Shown: positions 42,180 through 51,578, counted from the stretch's first letter. The stretch: 64,000 nucleotides of DNA from JANQRZ01 sp965214485 (GCA_965214485.1 CBDCBW010000017.1:434001-498000), one strand, 5' to 3'. Made by a program: numbers and translations. Notes: generated from the letters alone by a model not told the origin.

Positions 42180-42197
42180 GGTGGTCAGAGCCGCATT

Positions 42198-42812
42198 ATG
42201 GAGGACCCGGACGCGGCCCTCGTGGCGGCTTCGGGTCAGGACCGCCTGGACGAGGAACGCGCCGCTGGTAAACTCTTCGGCGAACTCTTCGACGACGCCC
42301 TCGTTGAGGCACACCCCGTCGCTACCAGCCTGGACGAATACTTCGGCGAGTTCGAAGTCAGTGATGATGTGTACGAACGGGTACGCCGTTCGACCCCCGC
42401 CGTCGAGGCGGCCGGCTCCGGCGGTACGCGTCTCGCGCGGTTCGGTCTGACCCCGTTGGACATCCTACACGTAGCGGACGCAGCAGCGGATCAGTTGGAG
42501 CACGTCTTGGGGGGTTGGGGCACCGCTGAGCCTGGGGCGGAGATCGAGCTGACCGAGGACGGTCTGCTCCAAGAACCGTCGGGTGGCATGCCTAGCGATG
42601 TTCTCATTCAGGAGGCGGCCGACGTCACCGCTCTCGACGAGGCGGCAGCTCAGGCTGTCCTCCGCTGGCTCCTCCGCTTGACCGAGGCGATGCCGAGCCT
42701 CTTCCTCGCCTTCTCCGCTGAGCCGACCGCACGCGGGACGTACCGGTTTCGCTACACCGGGGAAGACCTCCCGCTCGCGAAGCGGGTACGGCTCCGAGAA
42801 CTGGCGGCCTGA
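42198..42812 (+). CDS. Hypothetical acidic protein
   Basis: A 204-residue soluble protein from ATG 42198 (open upstream to 42108). It contains an acidic helical region (DRLDEERAAGKLFGELFDDA), FEVSDDVYERVRRSTPAVEA and EAADVTALDEAAAQAVLRWL, ending with RFRYTGEDLPLAKRVRLREL. No family is recognised. Codons are GC-rich at third positions as in real genes of this window. It is divergent from the putative membrane protein, whose longest frame overlaps it. Confidence 0.55.
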   Translation: MEDPDAALVAASGQDRLDEERAAGKLFGELFDDALVEAHPVATSLDEYFGEFEVSDDVYERVRRSTPAVEAAGSGGTRLARFGLTPLDILHVADAAADQLEHVLGGWGTAEPGAEIELTEDGLLQEPSGGMPSDVLIQEAADVTALDEAAAQAVLRWLLRLTEAMPSLFLAFSAEPTARGTYRFRYTGEDLPLAKRVRLRELAA

Positions 42813-43248
42813 CGGCATCCGCCGAGTGAAGGCAGACGCTGGAAGCCGGCGCTGCGGATGACATCCCCACGCTGGGTGCCTCTTCCGCAGCGCCAGCTTT
42901 GGAGAGCGCCGGACGCCCAGGCCACGTTCTGGGGCGTCCGGTCGTAGGCGACCGACTGGGCTGACGGTCGGCCTGAGCGCACGGTGGGAAGCCCGCAGCA
43001 AGATAGCTGCGTAGCGAGCACTATGGAAAGTTTATCGTCCCCGTCGCACGGATAGGACTCGCCGTCATCTGCTGGCCCGAAGGACCGTAGTCCTACATCG
43101 CTCCTTTCGAGGCAGAGGAGACCGATGTCCTGTACGGGCGCGAAGGACGTTGCTTTGTGAATTCCGGCGGCTGGACGTTATATCGCGCACTCCTCGTGCG
43201 CCTATACTCTGTTAACTCTCCGTTCATCAATCCTGCCGAGGCTCCGCC
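42813..43248. other. Long leader upstream of haloperoxidase 2
   Basis: 436 bases without a gene. A strong hairpin CCGGACGCCC/GGGGCGTCCGG (42909-42941) probably terminates the preceding gene, and a shorter CGACCG/CGGTCG pair follows. The AT-richer right end holds the element shared with haloperoxidase 1. Confidence 0.55.
43177..43207 (+). promoter_or_regulatory. Conserved upstream element of haloperoxidase 2
   Basis: GTTATATCGC (43177-43186), CTCCTCGTGCG and CTATAC (43202-43207), about 42 nt before the ATG at 43249; the same order and spacing occur before haloperoxidase 1 at 34344-34373 while surrounding sequence differs. Confidence 0.55.
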
Positions 43249-45276
43249 ATGCCCGAAGACACCTTCGACCCCAACGACCAGAGCAACCCTGCTGGCCCGT
43301 TCGACCCCGCTACCGATGGACGCGCCCTCGCGCCCACCAACTTTCCCGACTGCGACCCCGACAACATGCGGAAGCGGCGCGCCGGGAGCTACCGAGTCAC
43401 TGAGGCCGACCGCGCTTGCGAGCGCGACCTCGAACCGAGGAGGAACCGCAACAACCGCGAGGAATGGACGCTTAAGGACCCTGAGACTGGCGAGCGCATC
43501 TATGCGGCGAACAACACGAAGGGGATGCCGCACAACGACATCGGTGAGGTCATCGCTGAGACGGACGACAACCGGAAGGCTTACGAGCGCCTCCTGATCG
43601 CCGTCAACACCACCGACCCCGCCGACTACGAGGCGATCCCGACGGGGCCGAATAAGCAGGTGGGGCCGCCGACCGAGATCCGCCGACTCGTGGACCCGCA
43701 GGCCGGCGTCGCCTTCGACCTCGAAGGGCCGGACGCGCCATCCGCTGCCACCTACCGCGCGAGCCTGACCCCGGAGCGGATGCTCGTGGCTCCGCGCTTC
43801 GAGACGCCGTGGCTCGCCGCCGACGTGGGCGAGGTCTACCTCATGGCGCTCGCGCGCGACGTACCGCTGAACAAGCTCTCGGGCACCGGTCAGTCGTCGG
43901 ACCCGCGCGTCCGGAAGGCGGTCGAGCTCATCAACCAGTTCAGCGACTATCGTGGTCCCGTGATAGGCGGGCAGGTCACGCCGCAGACGCTCTTCCGCGG
44001 CGGCAACATCCTCAGCCAGCCGAAGACGGGAGACCAGAGCCAGAACGTAGGCGAGCTTGATGGCCCGCACCTCTCACAGTTCCTGCTCATCGGGAGTCGG
44101 CTTGAGAACAGCTTCCCGCCACAGCGCCTCGGCGGCGGGGCCGGAGCGCCCAGTGGAGCGCAGGGCATGTCGGGCCTCCAGCGTGCGGACGGGCAGGTCG
44201 TCTACGGCACGCTGACGATCAACCAGCGTCAGTTCGAGGTCGAGCCTGGTCTCGACTTCATCACCGACTACAACACATGGCTCTCCATCCTCCAGGGCGT
44301 CGAGCCGTCGGAGATGAGCCGGTATACCACGAACCGGCGGTTCCTCTACTCGCTGCGCCAGGCGGCGGAGTACGTGCACCGCGACCAGACGTACCAGGAG
44401 GGCCTCATCGCCTGCCTGCTCATCATCTCGATGTTCGAGCGCGCCGAGCGTGTGGAGGGGCTTCCTCCGCTGTTCAACCCCGGCAACCCGTACCTCGACT
44501 CCGGCAACCAGATGGGGTTCGGGACGTTCGGCAACGGGCACATCCTGGCGCTCCTGGCCGAGGCGACGACGCGGGCGATCAAGGCGGCATGGTACCAGAA
44601 GTGGTATAACCAGCGGCGGCTGCGCCCGGAGACGCTCGGCGGTCGGATTCACAACGTGCGCGTGGACCCCCGGGTGAAGCCGGAGCGCTACAGCATCAAC
44701 CCCGAGATCACGGGAATCCCGGTCGGCAATCTGACGAACACTGCGCCGGGCGCGGAGATCATGAACCTCGTCCGGCAGCACAACCTGCAGCAGAATCAGC
44801 CCGATCGACCGACGGAGGACTCGTTCCTGCTGCCGCAGCAGTACCCGGAGGGTAGCCCGACGCACCCGAGCTACCCGGCGGGTCACGCGACGCAGATCGC
44901 GGCGGAGGCGACGGTGCTCAAGGGTATCTGGAACGAGGACTTTCCGATCACCGGCCCCGAGGACCGAGCACTCGTGCCGAACGACGATGGGACGGCGCTC
45001 GTCGAGTACACCGGCCCTGGTGGTCGGGACATCGTGCTCACACTCGGCAGGGAGCTGAACAAGCTGGCGGCGAACGTCTCGCTGATGCGGAGCTTCGCAG
45101 GCGTCCACTACCGCCTCGACTACACGGAGTCGGCGCTGCTCGGGGAGTACGTCGGCCTCGGCATCTTGCAGGAGCAGGCGCGCTCGTTCAACAACGAGAA
45201 CCACTTCTTCGAGCTCACGCTCTTCAGCGGGATCAAGGTCCGCGTGCTGAGCACAGGTGAGATCGTGGAGGTCTAG
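43249..45276 (+). CDS. Vanadium-dependent haloperoxidase 2
   Basis: A 675-residue paralogue of haloperoxidase 1 with a shorter N-terminal region. Vanadate-pocket residues: Lys about 451 and Arg about 459 in KWYNQRRLRPE, the loop THPSYPAGHAT with His about 546 (and Ala where most family members have Ser), Arg about 614 and axial His about 620 in RSFAGVHYRLDY. The GFGTFGNGHILALLAEA segment and the C-terminal FFELTLFSGIKVRV tail are shared with haloperoxidase 1. No signal peptide. It is preceded by the shared upstream element and followed by a hairpin and propeller 2. Divergence from copy 1 is large enough to suggest old duplication or separate acquisition and distinct specificity. Confidence 0.93.
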   Translation: MPEDTFDPNDQSNPAGPFDPATDGRALAPTNFPDCDPDNMRKRRAGSYRVTEADRACERDLEPRRNRNNREEWTLKDPETGERIYAANNTKGMPHNDIGEVIAETDDNRKAYERLLIAVNTTDPADYEAIPTGPNKQVGPPTEIRRLVDPQAGVAFDLEGPDAPSAATYRASLTPERMLVAPRFETPWLAADVGEVYLMALARDVPLNKLSGTGQSSDPRVRKAVELINQFSDYRGPVIGGQVTPQTLFRGGNILSQPKTGDQSQNVGELDGPHLSQFLLIGSRLENSFPPQRLGGGAGAPSGAQGMSGLQRADGQVVYGTLTINQRQFEVEPGLDFITDYNTWLSILQGVEPSEMSRYTTNRRFLYSLRQAAEYVHRDQTYQEGLIACLLIISMFERAERVEGLPPLFNPGNPYLDSGNQMGFGTFGNGHILALLAEATTRAIKAAWYQKWYNQRRLRPETLGGRIHNVRVDPRVKPERYSINPEITGIPVGNLTNTAPGAEIMNLVRQHNLQQNQPDRPTEDSFLLPQQYPEGSPTHPSYPAGHATQIAAEATVLKGIWNEDFPITGPEDRALVPNDDGTALVEYTGPGGRDIVLTLGRELNKLAANVSLMRSFAGVHYRLDYTESALLGEYVGLGILQEQARSFNNENHFFELTLFSGIKVRVLSTGEIVEV

Positions 45277-45287
45277 AGGTGCCGGTC

Positions 45288-45320
45288 AGGGGCGGCGCTT
45301 TCCCCAGGAGCGCCGCCCCT
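45288..45320 (+). terminator. Hairpin between haloperoxidase 2 and propeller 2
   Basis: AGGGGCGGCGCT and AGCGCCGCCCCT form a perfect 12-bp stem around TTTCCCCAGG-like loop, 12 nt after the haloperoxidase stop. Sequence differs from the stems of the other two cassettes but position is the same. Confidence 0.7.
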
Positions 45321-45359
45321 CATGCCTCGTCGTCCTCCGCTCAAACCTGCTCGCCCGCC

Positions 45360-48086
45360 ATGTGCTCCTCCCGCCTCCTCCGCGCGAGTCTCCTGCTCGC
45401 GCTCTGCTTGTTCGTCTCTTCCGCCGTGCTCGCTCAGCCGGCCCCCTTCGATGCCCTCCCGGACCTGTGGGTAGCCGACAACACCGTCCGCAGCCTGGAC
45501 GTCGTAGGTGACACCCTTTACATCGGCGGCGACTTCGAGTACGTCGGCCGGCCGACAGGTCAACTCGCCGCGCTAGACAAAGAGACCGGCGAGCCGGACC
45601 TCTCGCTCCCGCGCTTCGACGCGGCGGGGATTGGCTCCTTCGGCCTCCAAGTAGCCCTCCCTGATGGGCAGGGCGGGTACTACGTCGGCGGTGACTTCCG
45701 CTTCGTCTCCGGGCAGGTCCGGCGCAACCTCGCCCATGTGCTCGCCGACGGCACGCTCGACCCCGATTTCCGGCCAGACCCGGTAGAGGTGGCCTTCGGT
45801 GACTCTAGCGGCTATGTAAACGCGCTATACCTCACCGATGGGGTGCTCTACGTTGGAGGTCGCTTCAATCGCGTTGGGGGTGAGCCGAGGCGAGATCTCG
45901 CCGCGCTCGACACGGCGACCGGTGCGGTCCTCCCACTTTCGGCTGATTTCGCCCTTTCTAATTCCCCTTTCCCGCCTGTCGTTGAGGCCCTTGCTGTCGT
46001 CGAGGGCACACTCTACGTCGGGGGCCTCTTCACCTCGGTGAACGGCCAGCCGCGCGTGGGGGCTGCCGCGCTCGACGCGGAGACGGGGGCGGTGCTCCCG
46101 TGGCGGGCCGATCTAGCCCGCAAGAACCCAAACTTCTCTGCCGCAGCATCCGAGTTTGGACGCGGCGACAGCACGCTCTACCTCAGTGGCGCGTTTGAGT
46201 TTGTGGATGGGCAGCCGCGAGGCGAACTCGCCGAGGTGACGCTGGCCGACCCCGTGACGGGCGAGGGCGGTGAGGTGACGCCGTGGGCCCCGAGCGTGGG
46301 CGCACTGGATTTCATCGTGACCGACGAGTACGTCTGGGGGGCCGGGAACTACACCGGCGGTCCGCTCGCCCGGATCGACCGCGAGACAGGGGCGGTCGTG
46401 ACTTTCCAGGTGGACGCGGAGTTGAGCATGGCGCGCGCGATCGCCTTCGATCCGGTCGGCGGCCTCTCAGATGAAGGCACTTTCTATCTGGCTTGCAGGC
46501 GGCTCTTCGACGGCTTCGACTCCTTTCCCGTCGTCGTCGGCGTGGACCCAGCCTCGGGGCAGGCCACCGGCTACGAAGTCCTCGCCGCCCCCGGCGACAG
46601 CAGCACCGACTTCGTCGGCACTGTCGCCGTCGAACCGGGACCCGAGGGCCGCGTCTTCGCTGGGGGCTCGACCGTCTCCGTCGGCGGCGTCCGCCGCTCG
46701 TTCCTCGCCGCGCTCGACCTCACGACGGGTCGTGCGCTGCCGCCCTTCACCGGCGAGGTCCTTGGTTCCGTGCTCGACCTCGCCGCCTCGCCCGACGGCC
46801 GGACTGTCTACTTCGGCGCGTTCTTCGGCCTCGGCGTCCTCGACGTGGAGACGTGGACGCTGCGCAACTTCGGGAGGGCGAACGCGACGCGCGCGGCCTG
46901 GTCCCCGACGCAAGCCGCCCCCGCTGACGCGGGCGTGGCGCGGCCCGTCCTCGAACGATCTCCGGCCCCTCCGATACCCGAGACCTCTCCGCCCGCCACG
47001 CCGCCCGCCGCTTACGCGGCCAGCGGCTCTCCCCGCGTACTCGGCAACAACTCCGCCTTCGCCGTCACCGAGCGCGCGCTCTACTTCTGCGGAGCCGGCT
47101 GCGTCGCCTTCGACCGCCAGACCGAAGAAGAGGTCTGGCTCACGCTCGGAGCCGGCATCATCGGACGCGATACCAACGTCCTCCTGCTCGACGGCCCCGG
47201 CGGGCCGGGCGGCGACCGCGGCACGCTCTACCTCTCCGGCGGCCTCGAAGAACTCCCGCTCGGGCAGACGCGCGTGGCCTTCGGTGCGCTCGACCCCCGG
47301 ACGGGGGACGTCTTCGACTGGGACGTCGGCGTGACGCTCGCTGGCCCCGGCGGCTCGCTCGGCGGCGGCATCGCGTGGCTCGACCGTGACGGCGACGGAC
47401 CGGAGGAGGCGGCGCTCTACCTCGGCGGTGACCAGCTCTTCGAGGTGCAGGGGGCGATGCGCGGGACGGACCTGCTGGCTGTGGACCCCGAGACAGCGGC
47501 GCTGCTGCCGTGGGACCCGGCCCCGTTCCTGGGCGAGCGGCGCGGTGCCAGCACGTTGGCGGCGCAGCCGACAGAGGACGGCGGGGTGGTCTACACGAAC
47601 AACGGCCTGGCACTCGACGCCGAGACGGCGGAGCTATTGGACTGGGACCCGGACGTGATCGGGGGCACGGTGCTGCTCTCGGAGCGTCACGAGGCGCTGT
47701 TCTTCGGGGGCTTCTTCAGCAACAGCCTGAAGGGGAGCGGGCACGCCGGGGTGGTGGCGGTGGAGCTAGCGGCAGCGTTCCCGCCACCGCCGGTCTCGTC
47801 GGAGGACGAGGCCGTCCTGCCTGCGATAGCGGCGCTGTCTGCGGCGCACCCGAACCCGTTCCGCAGCACGGCGACGGTGACACTCGCGGTGCCGCATGCC
47901 GGACCGGTGGAGGTCGCGCTCTTCGACGTGCTCGGCCGCCGCGTGATGGTGCTCCACGATGGTCCGCTCGCCGCTGGCAGCCATGCACTAACGGTAGACG
48001 GCGCGGGCCTGCCCTCGGGCGTCTACGTCGTGCGCGCCTCCGGCGCGGGCTTCACTGCGAGCCGCCGCGTCACGGTGGTGCGTTGA
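45360..48086 (+). CDS. T9SS-sorted delta-60/VGG-repeat propeller protein 2
   Basis: A 908-residue secreted protein with signal peptide MCSSRLLRASLLLALCLFVS to LAQ. Blade-like repeats contain LYIGGDF, GYYVGGDF, LYVGGRF, LYVGGLF, LYLSGAF and later LYLSGGL and LYLGGDQ. A Pro-rich linker (SPAPPIPETSPPATPPAAYA) near residue 535 separates two halves, probably two propellers. The sorting domain ends HPNPFRSTATVTL, FDVLGRRVMVLHDG, PSGVYVVRA and RRVTVVR. ATG 45360 is chosen because it begins the signal peptide. It pairs with haloperoxidase 2 as propeller 1 pairs with haloperoxidase 1. Confidence 0.9.
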   Translation: MCSSRLLRASLLLALCLFVSSAVLAQPAPFDALPDLWVADNTVRSLDVVGDTLYIGGDFEYVGRPTGQLAALDKETGEPDLSLPRFDAAGIGSFGLQVALPDGQGGYYVGGDFRFVSGQVRRNLAHVLADGTLDPDFRPDPVEVAFGDSSGYVNALYLTDGVLYVGGRFNRVGGEPRRDLAALDTATGAVLPLSADFALSNSPFPPVVEALAVVEGTLYVGGLFTSVNGQPRVGAAALDAETGAVLPWRADLARKNPNFSAAASEFGRGDSTLYLSGAFEFVDGQPRGELAEVTLADPVTGEGGEVTPWAPSVGALDFIVTDEYVWGAGNYTGGPLARIDRETGAVVTFQVDAELSMARAIAFDPVGGLSDEGTFYLACRRLFDGFDSFPVVVGVDPASGQATGYEVLAAPGDSSTDFVGTVAVEPGPEGRVFAGGSTVSVGGVRRSFLAALDLTTGRALPPFTGEVLGSVLDLAASPDGRTVYFGAFFGLGVLDVETWTLRNFGRANATRAAWSPTQAAPADAGVARPVLERSPAPPIPETSPPATPPAAYAASGSPRVLGNNSAFAVTERALYFCGAGCVAFDRQTEEEVWLTLGAGIIGRDTNVLLLDGPGGPGGDRGTLYLSGGLEELPLGQTRVAFGALDPRTGDVFDWDVGVTLAGPGGSLGGGIAWLDRDGDGPEEAALYLGGDQLFEVQGAMRGTDLLAVDPETAALLPWDPAPFLGERRGASTLAAQPTEDGGVVYTNNGLALDAETAELLDWDPDVIGGTVLLSERHEALFFGGFFSNSLKGSGHAGVVAVELAAAFPPPPVSSEDEAVLPAIAALSAAHPNPFRSTATVTLAVPHAGPVEVALFDVLGRRVMVLHDGPLAAGSHALTVDGAGLPSGVYVVRASGAGFTASRRVTVVR

Positions 48087-48125
48087 GCCACTGCACTTAC
48101 CTTCCTCTGAAACCCAACCGACCCG

Positions 48126-48629
48126 ATGAACTCGACCCTGCTGAGCCAGGTCTTCCCGGAGGGCAGCCCGATGCACCCGAGCTACGGGGCCGGGCACGCA
48201 ACCGAGGCCGCGGCAGGCGTCACGATCCTCAAGGCGTTCTTCAACGAGGACCTCCCCGTCACCGACTCTCGCGACCCCGAGGTCAACCCGATCCCATCGC
48301 GCGTAACACGGCAGGTGGCGCTGGAGGCAAACGATGACGGGACGGCGCTCCGCCCCTACGAGGGACCCGACGATACAGAGCCGCTCCTCGTCTGGCAGGA
48401 ACTGAACAAGCTGGCTGCCAACATCTCGATTGGGCGCAATATCGCCGGTTTCCACTACCGCACCGACTACAACGCCTCGATGAGGCTCGGTGAGTTCATT
48501 GCGGTGGGGCTCTTGCAGGAGCAGGCCGAGAACTTCAACGAGGACCAGTTCTTCCAGCTCACGCTCCTCGACCGGCGCGTCGTCCAAATCCGGCAGAACG
48601 GGCGCATCGTTGTCGTCGGGCAGCGATAG
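48126..48629 (+). pseudogene. Truncated haloperoxidase 3 (C-terminal part only)
   Basis: 167 codons matching the last quarter of haloperoxidase 1: PEGSPMHPSYGAGHATEAAA, VTILKAFFNEDLPVTDSRD, GRNIAGFHYRTDYNASMRLG and FFQLTLLDRRVVQIRQNGRI. The Lys/Arg half of the vanadate site is missing, as are about 570 N-terminal residues, so it cannot form an active site alone. The frame remains open with an in-frame ATG (48126). It follows propeller 2 by 39 nt and precedes propeller 3. Confidence 0.85.
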
Positions 48630-48654
48630 AACTGCACCTGAGGTCTCCTACCCG

Positions 48655-48688
48655 AGCGCCCCGACCTGGTACGATGGGTCGGGGCGCT
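48655..48688 (+). terminator. Hairpin between truncated haloperoxidase 3 and propeller 3
   Basis: AGCGCCCCGACC and GGTCGGGGCGCT form a perfect 12-bp stem around TGGTACGATG, 25 nt after the stop. It is a close relative of the stem at 36671 and has kept base pairing although the upstream gene is a remnant. Confidence 0.7.
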
Positions 48689-48724
48689 TCGCGCATCCCC
48701 TACCACGCCTCCATTCTCCGCGCT

Positions 48725-51473
48725 ATGTATATGCTCCGTTCGCTCGCCCCTGTACTTACTGCTCTTTTCGCTTTCGCGCCCTTCACCCACGCACAGGAGG
48801 CTCTCCGCGATCTCTACAGCACGAGTGGCTTCGTGCGCTCGGCCGCCATCGCTGGTGACACGCTCTACGTCGGGGGCGACTTCATCACGGTCGGCCCGCC
48901 GACAGGACCCGCCGCCGTGATCGACAAGGTCACAGGGGAGGCTGACCTCGCACAGGCCCGCATCGGCGGCGGGGTCGACACTATTCTCCCCGACGGCCGA
49001 GGCGGGTGGTACGTCGGCGGCGAGATCGAATGGGCCGGCGGCGAGCCGCGCCGGAACCTCGCGCACTTCTGGACGACGGCCGCCTCGACTCCACGTTCGC
49101 CCCCAATCCTCGAATCACCGGCAGTCCCTTCTTCTTCGGCTATGTAGATGCCCTCGCGCTCTCCGAGGATGGTGATGTGCTCTACGTCGGCGGTCGGTTC
49201 GACACCGTCGCGGGCGAGCCGCGCGAGAACCTCGCCGCCTTCGACGTCGAGACCGGCACCCTCCTCCCGCTCTCAGTGAACTTCAGTGGGAGCGGTTCGA
49301 TCGATGTCGGGGCGCTGTTGCACAAGGACGGCGTGCTCTACGTTGGGGGGACTTTGAGACGGTGGGCGGCGTGCCCCGAGTGGGGGCCGCCGCTTTCGAC
49401 ACCGGGACCGGCGCGCTGCTCCCGTGGGACCTCCAACTCACACAGGGCTTCGGCGACGTTCTGCTCTCTGGCTTCGGCGTCGGTCCACCGCCGACCGACA
49501 CCACGCTCTACGTCGGCGGCATTTTTGAGACCGTTCGCGGCGTCCCCCGACCCTCAGGATCGGCGGAAGTTACGCTCGCCGATCCTGTGACGGGCGAGGG
49601 CGGCGAACCGACAGACTGGACGACCACCTTCGGTCTGGGCCGACCAATCGTGGCCGAGGACGTGATCTGGTCGAATGCGCTCGGTGGCGTGCCGCTCTTC
49701 ACGATCAGCCGGGCGACGGGGGCCGCGACCGGGTTCCTCGGCGACAGCCCGTACCGGAGCAGCACCGCCATCGCGCTCGACTCCACCGGCGGCCCCGAGG
49801 GGCAGGGCGTTATTTATCTCGCTGCCGAGCGGGACTTCCCCGGCGACCCCTTCCCGTCGCAGTATCTCGTCGCCATTGACGCTGAGACGAAGCAGATCCT
49901 CCCCGACTACTTCGAGGAGGGCGCGCTCCGCGTGGCGAAGGAGCGGGGGCGCATCGGCGTGCGCTCGCTCGCCGTCGGTCTGGAAGGCGACCTCTTCGCG
50001 GGCGGCAACGATCTCTACAGCGTCGGGCGGAGCGAAGCGCGGCGCTTCCTGGCCGGCATCGACCTCACGACCGGGCGGGTGACGCCCTTCAACGAGGACT
50101 TCGTGATCTTCTCCTCCGTCGAGTCCGTCGCCGCCAGCCCCGACGAGCGCTTTCTCTATTTCCGCACCTTCAACGGCCTCGGCGTGGCCGACCTCGAGAC
50201 CGGCGTGCTCATGGACTTCCCCGGTAACGAGCGCTTCTCTGAGGCAGCAGAAGAAGACGATACAGGAGCCGACAGCACTGCTGGGCTGGTCCGCCGGGCT
50301 GGGCCGGTCGTCGCGCGCGCCGACGGCTCGCACGCTCCGCGGTTCGCCCCGCCGTCGGCCGTGCCAACCGCGTCCGGCGGCCAGGAGCGCTTCCGCACCA
50401 ACGGCTCGGCGCTCGTCGCCTCCGACGAGCGCCTCTACCTCCACGGCGGCGGTGCCGCCGTCGCCTACGACCGCTTCTCCGGCGACGTGCTCTGGACGAC
50501 CGAGCTCGACGGCTTCGGCGGCGGCCCCAACACGGACGAGCTACTCCTCGTCGTGGCCGGCCCCGCGAGCGCCGCCGGCGACACGCTCTTCCTCTCCGGC
50601 GGCATCCGCGCCGCCGGCGGCGAGCCGCGCGACGAGTTCGCCGCGCTCGACGCCGAGACCGGGGCAGTGCTCGCGTGGAACGTCAACCCGACGGCACCCT
50701 CGAACGGCTTCGGGGCGGCGCTCGCCGCGCTCGGCCCGCCAACGGACGGCGACAGCTCGGCAGACGAGGCGCGGATCTACCTCTCAGGCAGCGGCCTCGA
50801 CACCATCGGCGGCGAGCCGCGGCGGAACCTCGCTGCCGCTGAGCGCGCGACGGGCGAGATCCTGGGGTGGGTGGCCCAACCGGAGCCGGGCGAGGTGCCC
50901 GGTGGGGTGGCGCTCGCGGCGCAGGCCGGGCCGGACGGAGGCGCGTCCGGCGGGGTGATCTACTCGGGGGCAGAGGCCTATGACGCCGAGAGCGGGGCGC
51001 TGCTGGCGTGGGACCCGGCGCTGACGGGCGGAGCTGGCTTCGGCGGGGGTGCCTTCAGCATCCTGGTCTCGGAGCGGCAGGAGCGCGTGATCCTGGCCGG
51101 GACGTTCGTCAACAGCCTGCGCGGCAGCGGCCACGCCTTCGTGACGGCGCTGACGCCAGCGCGTCCATTCGCCCCACCGGTCTCGGCCGAGGACGACGCC
51201 TCCGCGCCTCAGACGGCAGCGCTGTCGGCGGCGCACCCGAACCCGTTCCGGGGCGCGGCCACGGTGACGCTGGCGCTGCCCGAGGCGCAGCGGGTCGAGG
51301 TCGCACTCTTCGACGTGCTCGGCCGCCGGGTGGCGGTGCTCCACGACGGCCCGCTCGCATCCGGGACGCACGCGCTCACACTCGACGGCGCGGGGCTCCC
51401 ATCGGGCGTCTACGTCGTCCGTGCCCAGAGCGAGCGCTTCACGGCGAGCCGCCGCGTCACGGTGGTGCGCTAA
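48725..51473 (+). pseudogene. T9SS-sorted VGG-repeat propeller protein 3, two single-base frameshifts
   Basis: From ATG 48725 the product starts MYMLRSLAPVLTALFAFAPF (signal peptide) and is closely similar to propeller 1 (LYVGGDFITVGPPTGPAAV, GWYVGGEIEWAGGEPRRNLAH). Near 49066 one base is missing (frame moves to LDDGRLDSTFAPNPRITG), and at the G-run 49345-49350 another is missing (frame moves to FETVGGVPRVGAAAFD); one extra base at each site restores a single frame of about 916 codons. The remainder is intact to the sorting domain (HPNPFRGAATVTL, FDVLGRRVAVLHDG, RRVTVVR). Either a recent pseudogene or two sequencing indels. Confidence 0.88.
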
Positions 51474-51551
51474 AACCTGGTGCGCTGAACCGTGGAGACT
51501 CGACAACCACGTTTCTACCATGCGGAAAGGTGTCAGCTCCGTCTTGGCATG

Positions 51552-51578
51552 GCGAAAACCTATGAGGGAGGTTTTCGC
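51552..51578. terminator. Hairpin downstream of propeller 3
   Basis: GCGAAAACCT and AGGTTTTCGC form a perfect 10-bp stem around ATGAGGG, extendable by GCAT/ATGC on either side with a bulge. Followed at 51598-51618 by seven CTG triplets. Between 51474 and 51665 no gene is seen. Confidence 0.65.
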
